Assembly: GCA_964558325.1 (NCBI GenBank)
Contig: CAZLCX010000009.1
Span: forward strand, 1 to 64,000
Length of the DNA: 64,000 nt
DNA from: Halonatronomonas sp964558325
GTDB taxonomy: Bacteria > Bacillota > Halanaerobiia > Halanaerobiales > Halarsenatibacteraceae
Reading direction: 5' to 3'
Under the pieces are notes generated by a model that saw nothing but the letters and a program-made list of their open reading frames with translations, had not been told where the DNA came from and ran no database searches. Made by a program: the position numbers and the translations under genes. Position 1 is the stretch's first letter. Each line of letters begins with the position of its first letter. This document shows, one piece after another, positions 35,867 through 44,587 of the stretch.

Positions 35867-36932
35867 CCAGCAGCACCTCCAATTCGACTCCAACCATATT
35901 CTGCAGGTTAAAATAACTTATTAAATAAGAGAATCTGGCTGTATCAAGATTCAACTCAGCCTGAAGATACTCAAGCTCTGCCTCTTCAAGAGCGCTGGCA
36001 GAAACCAGGCCAGCCTCTCTCTGTTCTTTAGTAATTCTCTGATGCTCTTGAGCCTGCTCAAGATTCCCTGCAGCAAGTTCTATCTGCCGATAGAATTGTT
36101 CAACCTGATGATATTGGTCTAAAGCTTGTTCTTCAACACTCTCTTTTACCTGAATAATTTCTAATTCCGCTAATTCTAAATTATTTCTGTTTTCTTCTAA
36201 CTCTAACTCCGGGATTTCAGTTGCTTCAGCCCTTTTTACATCAATCTCTGATAAGTCACGCTTAATCCTGGCTGCTTCTAACTGAAAACTTTCCTCTAAT
36301 GCTTTATCAACCATTTCCTGTCTGGACTGCAGATCCAAACTGCCTACAGCCTGAATCCTGGAAGTTAATTCTGGTAAATCATTTAAGTTCAATTGAAATT
36401 TAAATTGCCTTTCAGCCTGTTCTAGTTCTGACTCCAGGCTGCTAAGATCAAATTCCGCATTATTAAAGGCAATCTGCTGCTGCAGCAGTTCAATTCTGGA
36501 ACTTAAGCCCTGTTCTACTTCAAGTTCTTTGTCTTCTAATTTCTTGCTCGCTAAGTCTTTTTCTTTAATAGCAATATCTATTTCTTGATTCAATTCTGTT
36601 ATATTATGATAATCTCTAATCAGTTCAATGTATATATCAGTTCTAGTCTGTCGGTCTTCTTCTTTTTTTTGATTATAGGCCATTTCAGTTGAAAGTTCCT
36701 GATAACGTGATTCTGTTCTGATATTCTGAGCTCTATTCATTTCATAATTTAATCTGGCATTATCTAATTCTAAAACAGTTATTTTTAAATCTGTATCATT
36801 CTCATTTGCTAGTCTTATTACCTCTTCTAATGTTAAACCATTTTCAGCATTGACACTACCGGCTACTATCAAAATTAGAGCTAATAATAATATTAAACTA
36901 ATGAGTTTATTTAAAATAATTTCTTTACTCAC
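35838..36932 (-). CDS. TolC-family protein (first of two, short)
   Basis: 364 residues from a GTG at 36932 (GGGG 11 nt upstream) with a clear signal peptide (LISLILLLALILIVAGSVNA). The rest is almost all helix with heptads (LQQQIAFNNAEFDLSSLESE; EEAELEYLQAELNLDTARF). At 364 residues it is much shorter than TolC (about 470 mature), and few beta-strand segments are visible, so whether it forms a channel by itself is doubtful. It may pair with the second TolC protein. First gene of the efflux operon, behind a consensus promoter. Confidence 0.8.
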   Translation of the reverse strand: MSKEIILNKLISLILLLALILIVAGSVNAENGLTLEEVIRLANENDTDLKITVLELDNARLNYEMNRAQNIRTESRYQELSTEMAYNQKKEEDRQTRTDIYIELIRDYHNITELNQEIDIAIKEKDLASKKLEDKELEVEQGLSSRIELLQQQIAFNNAEFDLSSLESELEQAERQFKFQLNLNDLPELTSRIQAVGSLDLQSRQEMVDKALEESFQLEAARIKRDLSEIDVKRAEATEIPELELEENRNNLELAELEIIQVKESVEEQALDQYHQVEQFYRQIELAAGNLEQAQEHQRITKEQREAGLVSASALEEAELEYLQAELNLDTARFSYLISYFNLQNMVGVELEVLLDGIVAIISD

Positions 36933-36988
36933 TTTTTATCTAACCCCTTTCCTCTAATAAAAATAAATATAATTATAATCATACAACA

Positions 36989-37017
36989 ATTATATAACTA
37001 CATTTAAATGCTGTCAA
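36989..37017 (-). promoter_or_regulatory. Consensus promoter of the efflux operon
   Basis: Minus strand TTGACA (37012-37017) and TATAAT (36989-36994) are 17 bp apart. The -10 lies in the palindrome TTATATAA. Its surrounding sequence (GTTATATAATTGTTGTAT) closely matches that at the marR promoter, so both are likely bound by the same protein. Confidence 0.8.
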
Positions 37018-37022
37018 ATTAT

Positions 37023-37051
37023 TTGCTATGATTAAAATAGTGTTATATAAT
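37023..37051 (+). promoter_or_regulatory. Promoter of the marR gene
   Basis: TTGCTA (37023-37028) and TATAAT (37046-37051) are 17 bp apart on the plus strand. The two -35 elements of the divergent promoters are only 5 bp apart, back to back. The -10 overlaps an upstream ATG, which rules that ATG out as the start of MarR. Confidence 0.75.
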
Positions 37052-37085
37052 GTTTTTATACGATACTATTAATGGGGTGAAAGTT

Positions 37086-37553
37086 TTGAAAAATAGAGAT
37101 TTAAACATGGTCGTAAGAAATCTACTGGAAATATTCCCGCCACTTATGAAGCGGATAAAAAGAGTGGATTATATGAAAGAATCAAATATTACACCTAATT
37201 CGTTTAGAATTCTTCACCTACTTTATTATCATGATAATCTAACACTATCAGATATAAGTCAGTTAAATACTATGTCAAGTTCAAACTGCAGTAGGGCTGT
37301 AGATGAACTTTCAGAGATGGGTTATACATCAAGAAAACGGGATAGCGAAGATCGCCGTAAAACCAGAATATCTTTAACAGATTCTGGAATAAAATATGTT
37401 GAAGATGTAAAGGAGAAGATTGAAGAAAAGCTAACTGAGCATTTATCAGTATTAAGTGATGAAGATCTTGCAATACTACAGGAGTCCTCTAAAAATATAT
37501 ACAATGTTCTTTCTAAATTAAATTGTATTGAAGAAAACTCTTCCAACTGTTAA
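37086..37553 (+). CDS. MarR-family transcriptional regulator
   Basis: 155 residues with a winged helix-turn-helix: LTLSDISQLNTMSSSNCSRA as the recognition region and the wing motif DRRKTRISLTDSG. MarR dimers bind palindromes and are released by small, often phenolic or drug-like ligands. The start is a TTG at 37086 with GGGGTG 6 nt upstream; the in-frame ATG at 37050 lies inside the -10. It is divergent from the MacAB-TolC operon, and both promoters share a TTATATAA element. It therefore very probably represses the pump and itself. Confidence 0.9.
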   Translation: MKNRDLNMVVRNLLEIFPPLMKRIKRVDYMKESNITPNSFRILHLLYYHDNLTLSDISQLNTMSSSNCSRAVDELSEMGYTSRKRDSEDRRKTRISLTDSGIKYVEDVKEKIEEKLTEHLSVLSDEDLAILQESSKNIYNVLSKLNCIEENSSNC

Positions 37554-37560
37554 ACATTTT

Positions 37561-37587
37561 AAAGCCCCTGCTTCTAACAGGGGCTTT
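37561..37587. terminator. Bidirectional terminator between marR and the outer-membrane gene
   Basis: A perfect 10-bp stem (AAAGCCCCTG/CAGGGGCTTT) with a 7-nt loop is followed by CTTTTTAT on the plus strand and by TTTAAAATGTTT on the minus strand. Confidence 0.9.
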
Positions 37588-37602
37588 CTTTTTATATAAT
37601 TA

Positions 37603-38813
37603 TTATAAATCAAGACTTACTGCTGCCTGGATACTGCTCCGATTGCCCCCAGGCGCAAAACCAGCTCCAACATCAGCACTTCCACCTGCAAAATTCAGAC
37701 CAAAACCTGCTGTTAAAACCCTTTCACCATCGGCTTCTTTATAAGTGCCTCCTCTTACTGTCACAAGACTGAGTAACATATCATTTTCAAAACCTAAATA
37801 GAGAATAGGATCTCCAGCTTTATTTTCAGTTAAAATTGGAAAGTTATCAATATCTGCTGTAATAGTAGTCCCTATTACCGGGACCCTGGCAGATAGACCA
37901 ACTCTACTACTTCTAGCAGGACTATATACTTCAGTCCGATTGGTTTCATTCGTTAATACCCAGCCATTATTATCATCATAGGAATATTCCTTTTGATTAG
38001 CTTCTAAATCAAGGTCAGCTGCCCATAAATTTTCAACCATCACTCCTAGTTTTACCAGTGGAGTCATCTGTAGCATCAAACCCCCATCAACCGCAAAGCC
38101 AGAATCAGTTGCCTGCCATCTTCTCTGAACAGAATCTTCATTATCCGTCCCCATCTCTAGCTCATATTCTCCTCTAGTCAGACGCTGATAACGGATATTT
38201 AGTCCATATGAAGCTATTCCTACTTCAGCTGGAATAGTAAATATATCACCAGAAAGCCCTAAACGACCATCCTGTAATAATTGATACCGATAAGTAGCTC
38301 CTGAGCTATCTTTATCTCCTACTAATCTGGCCTGAAAATTTCCTCCTGCTCCTGCTGAGCCAAGCTTAAAACCTAATAGTCCCTGACCTGTCAAGTTTAG
38401 CTCTTCAGGTAAATTGTAAAGAAATTCATGTGGTTTTTCAGCATCTTCAGAAAATTTATTAATACTATCAGCTAATTCTCCATATTGAAAAACATCATCT
38501 GCAACCATTCCACCACTTACTATAAACCCTATCCTTCCTGATTGATATNNNNNNNNNNNNNNNNNNNNNNNNNNNNNNNNNNNNNNNNNNNNNNNNNNNN
38601 NNNNNNNNNNNNNNNNNNNNNNNNNNNNNNNNNNNNNNNNNNNNNNNNAGCATCATCACTTACAGCAGTAAAAGCTCCTCCCATACCATAAGATCTTGCA
38701 AGTGCATCTGCTGAAGTTATTGGTTTAAGTTTATTATTTTCAGCCATGACATCAGTTGGAACTGCTAATATCAAACTTAAGACAACTATTAAAAGACCAA
38801 GCTTTTTTATCAC
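37603..38813 (-). CDS. Outer-membrane beta-barrel protein of the PorV/TraF type (interrupted by a gap)
   Basis: One gene broken by 100 Ns at 38549-38648. The left part starts at a GTG at 38813 with a signal peptide (LGLLIVVLSLILAVPTDVMA) and the family motif ARSYGMGGAFTAVSDDA. The right part is open from the gap (SGRIGFIVSGGM) to the stop, with alternating-strand segments such as GLNIRYQRLTRGEYELEMG and a barrel-type end (QAAVSLDL). The segment after GGAFTAVSDDA normally continues with an N-P-A-G-L-like motif, which must lie in the gap. The right part is in another frame if the gap is taken as exactly 100 bp. Role unknown. It follows galU by 16 bp. Confidence 0.75.
38549..38648. other. 100-N scaffold gap inside the outer-membrane protein gene
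   Basis: Placeholder length. The two coding halves are both open but differ by one frame across 100 bp, so the real length is not 100, or else the gene is truly frameshifted. Confidence 0.9.
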
Positions 38814-38829
38814 AAAATCCAGCCCCTCT

Positions 38830-39693
38830 CTAAAACTTTAAATTATTTAGATATTTTTTGAATTCTTCTCCTAAGTCATCCCGCCTTAAAGCAAATTCAA
38901 CAGACGCTTTTAAAAATCCTAATTTATTTCCAACATCATAGCGTTCACCTTCAAAGTCATAGGCCTCCAACCTTCTCCTGCCTGCAAGAGTTTTAAGGGC
39001 ATCAGTAAGCTGTATCTCTCCACCTTTTCCAGGCTCTGTCTCAGCAAGAATTGGAAATATATCTGGTGTCAAAATATATCTTCCTAAAACCGCCAGTGTT
39101 GATGGAGCTTTGTCTGGTTCAGGCTTTTCTATCATACCAGTTACTCTGGCTCTTCGCCCTGACTGCTCACTATATTTAACTGAGCCATAAAGGCAGATAT
39201 CCTCCCTGGGAACATCCTGGCAGCCAATTACTGGTGAATTAGTCTCTTCTGCATGTTCTATTAACTGCTTGGTTACAGGCTTATCACTAACAATAATATC
39301 ATCTCCAAGCAGAACTGCAAAAGGTTCATCACCTACAAAGGTTTCAGCACAGGCTACTGCATGGCCTAAACCTAACTGCTCCTTTTGCCTGACTGTATGT
39401 ATTGTGATCAGATCAGATATTTTTTCAACCCTTTCTAGCAGATCATACTTTTCCTTTTTTTCAAGAATCAATTCCAGTTCAAGATCATGATCAAAGTGAT
39501 TTTCTATACTTTCTTTACCCTTACTTGTAATTAATAAAATTTCTTCAATCCCTGATTCAACAGCCTCTTCAACTACATACTGAATTGTTGGTTTATCAAC
39601 TATCGGTAACATTTCTTTAGGAATAGCTTTTGAGGCCGGTAATAACCTAGTCCCATAGCCAGCTGCTGGGATCACTGCTTTTTTAATTCTCAT
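38830..39693 (-). CDS. galU: UTP-glucose-1-phosphate uridylyltransferase
   Basis: 287 residues, the normal bacterial GalU length. The nucleotide-binding signature is AAGYGTRLLPASKAIPKEML (residues ~11-30), with VDKPTIQYVVEEAV, GLGHAVACAE and the sugar-binding MIEKPEP loop. It makes UDP-glucose in the cytoplasm for envelope polysaccharides and glycolipids. GGGGG precedes the ATG by about 10 nt. A terminator lies between it and the phosphoglucomutase gene, whose product glucose-1-phosphate is its substrate. Confidence 0.95.
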   Translation of the reverse strand: MRIKKAVIPAAGYGTRLLPASKAIPKEMLPIVDKPTIQYVVEEAVESGIEEILLITSKGKESIENHFDHDLELELILEKKEKYDLLERVEKISDLITIHTVRQKEQLGLGHAVACAETFVGDEPFAVLLGDDIIVSDKPVTKQLIEHAEETNSPVIGCQDVPREDICLYGSVKYSEQSGRRARVTGMIEKPEPDKAPSTLAVLGRYILTPDIFPILAETEPGKGGEIQLTDALKTLAGRRRLEAYDFEGERYDVGNKLGFLKASVEFALRRDDLGEEFKKYLNNLKF

Positions 39694-39723
39694 AATAGTC
39701 TGCCCCCTATTTTAAAATTTAAA

Positions 39724-39749
39724 ACCGACCGGCAAATCACTACCGGCCG
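39724..39749 (-). terminator. Rho-independent terminator after the phosphoglucomutase gene
   Basis: On the minus strand CCGGCCGG pairs with CCGGTCGG (one G-U) around a 10-nt loop, followed by TTTTAAATTTT. No promoter for galU is evident after it, so some readthrough is likely. Confidence 0.75.
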
Positions 39750-39775
39750 GAATTATTTCCAACTTCAATTTATAA

Positions 39776-41506
39776 TTATATTTTATCAATCATATCCAGA
39801 AACTCTTCTTTTAAATTATCTAGCTTTGATTTTGCATTTTCTTCTGAATTAGATCTAACTGCAAAATAAAATTTTAACTTAGGTTCTGTCCCAGATGGCC
39901 GAATTGTAATTTTACTTTCATCCGCCAGTATAAATTGAAGTACATTAGATTCAGGTAACTGAATTTCGTTTTCTTCTCCAGTACTAAAGTTCTTTGTTAC
40001 TTTATTTAAATAGTCTTTAAAGATAATCACTTTCTTTCCTGCAATTTCAGCAGGACAATTTTCCCGTAATGAAGAGATTATTCTCTCTATTTCTTCCTGA
40101 CCCTCTTTACCTTCTAAACGCATTGACTCAAGATCTTCAAGGAAAAAGCCATGCTCTTCTCTTAACTCAAAAAGCCTTTGAAGTAAATTAATGCCCCTTG
40201 TTTCTTGATAATAAAGTGCCATTATAGCCAGCAATGCAGCAGCATTAACAGCATCTTTATCCCTTACATATGTTCCAGTTAAATAACCAAAACTCTCTTC
40301 AAAGCCCAGAAGAAAATCTTCATCTGTTGTCTCCATTTTCTTAATCTCATCACCGATATATTTAAAACCAGTTAATACATCTTTAACAACAGCATTATAT
40401 TTATCAGCTATCGGCCTAATCATCTCTGTAGAAACGATCGTTTTAATAATTACAGGATGTTCTGACAGAGTTCCCTCTTCATTTTCTCTCTTAAGAAGAT
40501 AATCTGCCATTAAAACACCTATTTCATTACCATTTAAAGCAGTATAACTATCTCCATTTTTAACTAAAGCCCCAAGTCTATCTGCATCTGGGTCTGTAGC
40601 CATAATTAAATCAGGCATGTAACTTTCAGCTAATTCTAAAGCAAGTGTATAAGCTTCCCTATCCTCTGGATTAGGGCTTGATACTGTCGGGAATTCAGGA
40701 TCTGGATCAGCCTGTCTTTGAACAACCATCATTTCTTTAAAACCAAGCTTACTTAAAATATCCCTCACCGGTTTATTACCAGTTCCATGAAGTGGAGAAT
40801 AAATAATTTTTAATTTATTCCCAACCCTATTAACAAGGTCTACATCAGGTAAAACATCAATTATTGCTTTTTGATACTTTTCATCTATCTCTGAACCAAT
40901 GACCTTAAAATGACCTTTTTCTTTAGCCTCTGATTTTTCCATTCTTCTAATTAAGGAAAAATCATCAAGTTCATTAATTTCAGCAATAACTTTCCTGGCT
41001 TTGTCAGGAACTAACTGACAACCATCACTTCCATAAACCTTATAGCCATTGTATTCTGGTGGATTATGGCTTGCTGTTACAACTACACCTGCTTCAGCTC
41101 CTAACTCCCTGACTGCAAAGGATAATTCAGGTGTTGGTCTTAATTCACTAAAAATATAAGCTTTAATCCCATTCCCTGCAAGAACAAGGGCAATTTCCTC
41201 TGCAAATTCACGGGAATTATGTCGAGAATCATAAGCAATTACCACACCATTCTTTTTGCCATCCTCACTATAATTAATAATGTAATTTGCAAGGCCCTGG
41301 GTTGCTTTTCTTACTATATATTTGTTCATTCTATTAGTCCCAGCACCCATTTTCCCCCTCATACCTCCGGTTCCAAATTCCAAATTTTTATAAAATCGAT
41401 CTTCAATTTCCTTCTCATCTTCTTGGATTGCTTCTAATTCCTCTTTAGTTTCCTCATCAAAATAATCACTTAATAACCAATCTCGGTATTTTGATTTATA
41501 GCTCAA
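39776..41506 (-). CDS. pgcA: Alpha-phosphoglucomutase / phosphomannomutase, PgcA type
   Basis: 576 residues in four domains. The phosphoserine loop is VVTASHNPPEYNGYKVY, the Mg site DPDADRLG, the sugar loop GFEESFGYLTG and the phosphate loop RPSGTEPKLKFYF. Length and motifs match B. subtilis PgcA, which interconverts glucose-6- and glucose-1-phosphate (cytoplasm); mannose phosphates may also be used. The start is a TTG with GGGGG 7 nt upstream. With GalU it supplies UDP-glucose for the envelope genes beside it. Confidence 0.92.
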   Translation of the reverse strand: MSYKSKYRDWLLSDYFDEETKEELEAIQEDEKEIEDRFYKNLEFGTGGMRGKMGAGTNRMNKYIVRKATQGLANYIINYSEDGKKNGVVIAYDSRHNSREFAEEIALVLAGNGIKAYIFSELRPTPELSFAVRELGAEAGVVVTASHNPPEYNGYKVYGSDGCQLVPDKARKVIAEINELDDFSLIRRMEKSEAKEKGHFKVIGSEIDEKYQKAIIDVLPDVDLVNRVGNKLKIIYSPLHGTGNKPVRDILSKLGFKEMMVVQRQADPDPEFPTVSSPNPEDREAYTLALELAESYMPDLIMATDPDADRLGALVKNGDSYTALNGNEIGVLMADYLLKRENEEGTLSEHPVIIKTIVSTEMIRPIADKYNAVVKDVLTGFKYIGDEIKKMETTDEDFLLGFEESFGYLTGTYVRDKDAVNAAALLAIMALYYQETRGINLLQRLFELREEHGFFLEDLESMRLEGKEGQEEIERIISSLRENCPAEIAGKKVIIFKDYLNKVTKNFSTGEENEIQLPESNVLQFILADESKITIRPSGTEPKLKFYFAVRSNSEENAKSKLDNLKEEFLDMIDKI

Positions 41507-41572
41507 GGTAAATCCCCCTTTATCAAACTTCTCCTACAAAAAAATGACTTATATTTATCTAATCATAAAAAT

Positions 41573-41600
41573 AGTATAACATAATTTACAGGTATTTTCA
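41573..41600 (-). promoter_or_regulatory. Candidate promoter of the phosphoglucomutase gene
   Basis: Minus strand TGAAAA (41595-41600) and TATACT (41573-41578) are 16 bp apart, with TG one base before the -10 (extended type). It overlaps the stop of the aminotransferase gene. Confidence 0.45.
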
Positions 41601-42698
41601 TTTTCTCGGATTAAAGGCACGTAACACTTCAATTATTTGATTAATGTTTTCATCAGTTAAAGCAGGATGAACCGGTAGGGATACAACCTGTTCTGAAGCT
41701 TTTTCAGCTTCTGGACATTTAAAATTATTATATCCAAGCTTTTTATAAATAGGCTGTTGATAGGCAAGCCTTGGATAATGAATTCCATAACCAATACCAT
41801 TATTCTGAAGATAATCAACAAAATCATTTCTTAAACCATTAATTACCCTGATTGTATACTGATGAAAGACATGTGATCTTTTCTCAGCTACTTTAGGTGT
41901 AACTAACCAGTCTAAATCAGATATACCTTCTGTTAATTTCATAGCATTTTCTCTTCTCATCTTATTAAAATCCTCTAACCTTTTTAGTTGCTCAAGGCCT
42001 ATAGCCGCTGCAATATCAGTCATTCTATAATTGTAACCTAACTCTTCATGATAATAGCGATCAGTTAAACCATGATTTATCAATAATTCAGACTTATTTG
42101 CAACCTCTTGATTAGAAGTAACTACAATTCCACCTTCACCAGTAGTCATATTTTTTGTAGGATAAAAACTAAAAATTCCTGCTGTACCAATACTACCAAC
42201 AATCTCCCCTGCAAATTCTGCACCGTGGGCCTGGGCTGCATCTTCTATTACTACTAGATCATATTTTTCTGCTAATCTCATTATAGTATCCATATCAGCT
42301 GGCTGGCCAAAAAGGTGCACAGGCATGATCCCTTTTATATCAGGATCTTCTTCCAATATTTTTAAAACTTTAAATGGATCAATATTATATGTTACCGGAT
42401 CAATATCTACAAATACTGGCTCAACACCATTATATATTAGAGAATTACAACTTGCTATAAATGTAAAGGGGGTTGTTATTACCTTATCCCCTTCTTTCAA
42501 TCCAGTAGCTTTAACTGCTACATCAAGAGCAGTTGTACCACTTGTGGTTGCAATACCATAATCAGCTCCAACATACTCAGCAAACTTATTATTAAATTCT
42601 TTTACTTTTGGACCTGAAGCTAACATTCCACTATCTAAAACATTCATAACTTTGTTCTTTTCTAATTCTGTTATTTCTGGATTTGCAATTGGAATCAT
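41598..42698 (-). CDS. DegT/DnrJ/EryC1 sugar aminotransferase, GnnB-like
   Basis: 366 residues of the PLP-dependent sugar aminotransferases. The PLP lysine is in FSFYPTKNMTTGEGG, the pyridine-binding Asp in VVIEDAAQAHGAEF, and the substrate loop in NYRMTDIAAAIGLEQL. These enzymes aminate nucleotide-linked keto sugars. Directly after a Gfo/Idh dehydrogenase and LpxA, it matches the gnnA-gnnB-lpxA layout known from Acidithiobacillus and Leptospira, in which UDP-GlcNAc is converted to UDP-GlcNAc3N for lipid A. That assignment is from context; a different 3-amino sugar for polysaccharide is the alternative. It lies 16 bp after the dehydrogenase gene. Confidence 0.85.
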   Translation of the reverse strand: MIPIANPEITELEKNKVMNVLDSGMLASGPKVKEFNNKFAEYVGADYGIATTSGTTALDVAVKATGLKEGDKVITTPFTFIASCNSLIYNGVEPVFVDIDPVTYNIDPFKVLKILEEDPDIKGIMPVHLFGQPADMDTIMRLAEKYDLVVIEDAAQAHGAEFAGEIVGSIGTAGIFSFYPTKNMTTGEGGIVVTSNQEVANKSELLINHGLTDRYYHEELGYNYRMTDIAAAIGLEQLKRLEDFNKMRRENAMKLTEGISDLDWLVTPKVAEKRSHVFHQYTIRVINGLRNDFVDYLQNNGIGYGIHYPRLAYQQPIYKKLGYNNFKCPEAEKASEQVVSLPVHPALTDENINQIIEVLRAFNPRK

Positions 42699-42714
42699 TA
42701 TATTAAAACCCTTT

Positions 42715-43701
42715 CTATTTGGTTCTTGCTATATTTATTTGATTTTTTCTATTATATACCTGATGCTGAATTACCTTCGTTAATTTTAAAGCTTCTAGAC
42801 CATCTGAACCATTAATTAAAGGCCTGGTTCCATTATTTATACAGCTTATAAAATGTGCTAATTGAGATTTTAAAGGTTCTTCATCATTACTATAATTCTC
42901 TTCATGTTCATTATTTCTTTTATACTCAGAACTATCTGCCATCATTTCTTTTCTACCAGTAACTACTATTTTTCTCTGGAGATAATCTAGTTCAATATAA
43001 GAATTTGTAGTTGTTATGGACATTGCCCTTACTTTTTTCCTAGTAGCCCTGCTAGCAGTTAAAGTAGCAATAGCCCCATTAGCAAGTCTAAAATTCGCCA
43101 CAGCATAATCTACATGCTTATCTGACTCAACCTTTCTTGCTGTTGCAGAAACATTTGTAATATCTCCTGGAACTAGTGAACTAACTACATCTATATCATG
43201 AATCATTAAATCTTGAATAACATCAGTATCATCAATTCTAGGATCATATGGCCCCATTCTTTCAACATGTAAAGCTACTATCTTTTCATCATTTAATATT
43301 TCAGGTAAAGCCTGAATTGCCGGATTAAATCTCTCTATATGCCCAACCTGAACTATTAAACTCTTCTTTTTAGCAGCCTGCAAAATAGCCTGAGCTTCTT
43401 CAACAGAATTAGTAATAGGCTTCTCGATCAAAATATGTAATCCTTTATCAATAGCTTTCATTGCAAGATCATAATGTGTAGTTGTTGGAGTAGCAATATT
43501 AATTGCATCAACTTCGTCCATTAGACTTTCAACAGAATCAAATGCCTTAACACCATAGCTTTCTGCAATTGCTTTATTTCTCTCACTATCAAGATCAAAA
43601 ACCCCACTCAGATCACATAAATGTTTTAAGGCTGCATATGAACGAACATGATTTTTCCCCATACTTCCAACACCAATAACTCCCATTTTTAATTTACTCA
43701 T
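42715..43701 (-). CDS. Gfo/Idh/MocA-family nucleotide-sugar dehydrogenase, GnnA-like
   Basis: 328 residues: an N-terminal NAD-binding Rossmann fold (MGVIGVGSMGKNHVRSY, residues 6-22) with the family EKP motif (HILIEKPITNS), and a C-terminal alpha/beta domain with IHDIDVVSSL. In the GnnA reaction the 3-hydroxyl of UDP-GlcNAc is oxidised to a ketone, which GnnB then aminates. Its position between lpxA (23 bp upstream) and the aminotransferase supports this role. Cytoplasmic. The family is broad, so enzyme identity rests on context. Confidence 0.85.
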   Translation of the reverse strand: MSKLKMGVIGVGSMGKNHVRSYAALKHLCDLSGVFDLDSERNKAIAESYGVKAFDSVESLMDEVDAINIATPTTTHYDLAMKAIDKGLHILIEKPITNSVEEAQAILQAAKKKSLIVQVGHIERFNPAIQALPEILNDEKIVALHVERMGPYDPRIDDTDVIQDLMIHDIDVVSSLVPGDITNVSATARKVESDKHVDYAVANFRLANGAIATLTASRATRKKVRAMSITTTNSYIELDYLQRKIVVTGRKEMMADSSEYKRNNEHEENYSNDEEPLKSQLAHFISCINNGTRPLINGSDGLEALKLTKVIQHQVYNRKNQINIARTK

Positions 43702-43724
43702 ATCTATTTCATTTCCTCCTAATT

Positions 43725-44498
43725 TTAGCGGCAGATACCCCTTGAACTACTCTCAATAAAGGCAGTTAATTCTGTTATTTCTGCCGCTTTAAATTCATTT
43801 TTTATCTTTTCTACAGATTGACTAATATTTAAGCCTGAATGACATATATATTCAAAAGCTCGAGCCATCATTAATTTCAGTTCCTCTCGAGGACAATTGC
43901 CCAGGCCAGATAATTTCGCCGGATGGCCCTCGGCTTTTAAAAAAGGTGGCAAATCTTTTATAACTTTTGAAGAACTACTTAAAATAGAAGACCTTCCAAT
44001 TCTAACAAATTGATGAATCCCTACCTGATTACCAATTTCAGCTTCAGAACCTACTTCAACATGACCTGCAAGCTGAGTATTATTGCCAATCTTAATCCTA
44101 TCTCCTAATTGACAATCATGGGCAATATGAGCAAAGGCAGCAACATAATTACCTGAACCAATTCTAGTTTCACCCTCTTCAACTGTCCCTTTATGAACAG
44201 TTACTCCTGGACCAAAATAATTATCCCTACCAATCTTTAATTGTGTTGGTTCTCCCTGATAACCATTATGTTGGGGCGGATAACCAAGTAATACACCCCG
44301 CCCAATATGATTCCCGCTACCGATTATTGTTTTACCAATAATTTCAACATCAGCTTCAATGACAGTATTCCTGCCTATAAAAACATCAGGGCCAATTATA
44401 ACTCTTGGTCCCACTCTAATTCCTGTTTCTAAACTGGCTTCTGAAGAAACCCTGGCAGATTCAGCTATTTCTAGTCCAACTTTTTGCTTGACTGTCAT
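43725..44498 (-). CDS. lpxA: LpxA-type UDP-sugar acyltransferase
   Basis: 257 residues of left-handed parallel beta-helix with hexapeptide repeats (IGPDVFIGRNTVIEADVEII), then a C-terminal helical cap. The catalytic histidine segment FAHIAHDC matches INAHIAHDC of E. coli LpxA, and the GYPPQHNGYQGEPTQLKIG and HKGTVEEGETRIGSGN segments also align. LpxA moves a hydroxyacyl chain from ACP to the 3-position of UDP-GlcNAc, the first step of lipid A synthesis. With GnnA/GnnB next to it the acceptor is probably the 3-amino sugar, giving an amide link. lpxC and lpxD are not in the window. AGGAG precedes the ATG. Confidence 0.9.
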   Translation of the reverse strand: MTVKQKVGLEIAESARVSSEASLETGIRVGPRVIIGPDVFIGRNTVIEADVEIIGKTIIGSGNHIGRGVLLGYPPQHNGYQGEPTQLKIGRDNYFGPGVTVHKGTVEEGETRIGSGNYVAAFAHIAHDCQLGDRIKIGNNTQLAGHVEVGSEAEIGNQVGIHQFVRIGRSSILSSSSKVIKDLPPFLKAEGHPAKLSGLGNCPREELKLMMARAFEYICHSGLNISQSVEKIKNEFKAAEITELTAFIESSSRGICR

Positions 44499-44587
44499 AA
44501 CAATTTCTCCTCTAATAATCTAAAATATTAACTAACTTAACGAACAATTCTTCTTCTTTGAAATATACGAAATAATTATATCATAAT

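Noticed and set aside
37050..37085. ATG at 37050 as the start of MarR
   Set aside because: It overlaps the promoter -10; the TTG at 37086 has a proper ribosome site.
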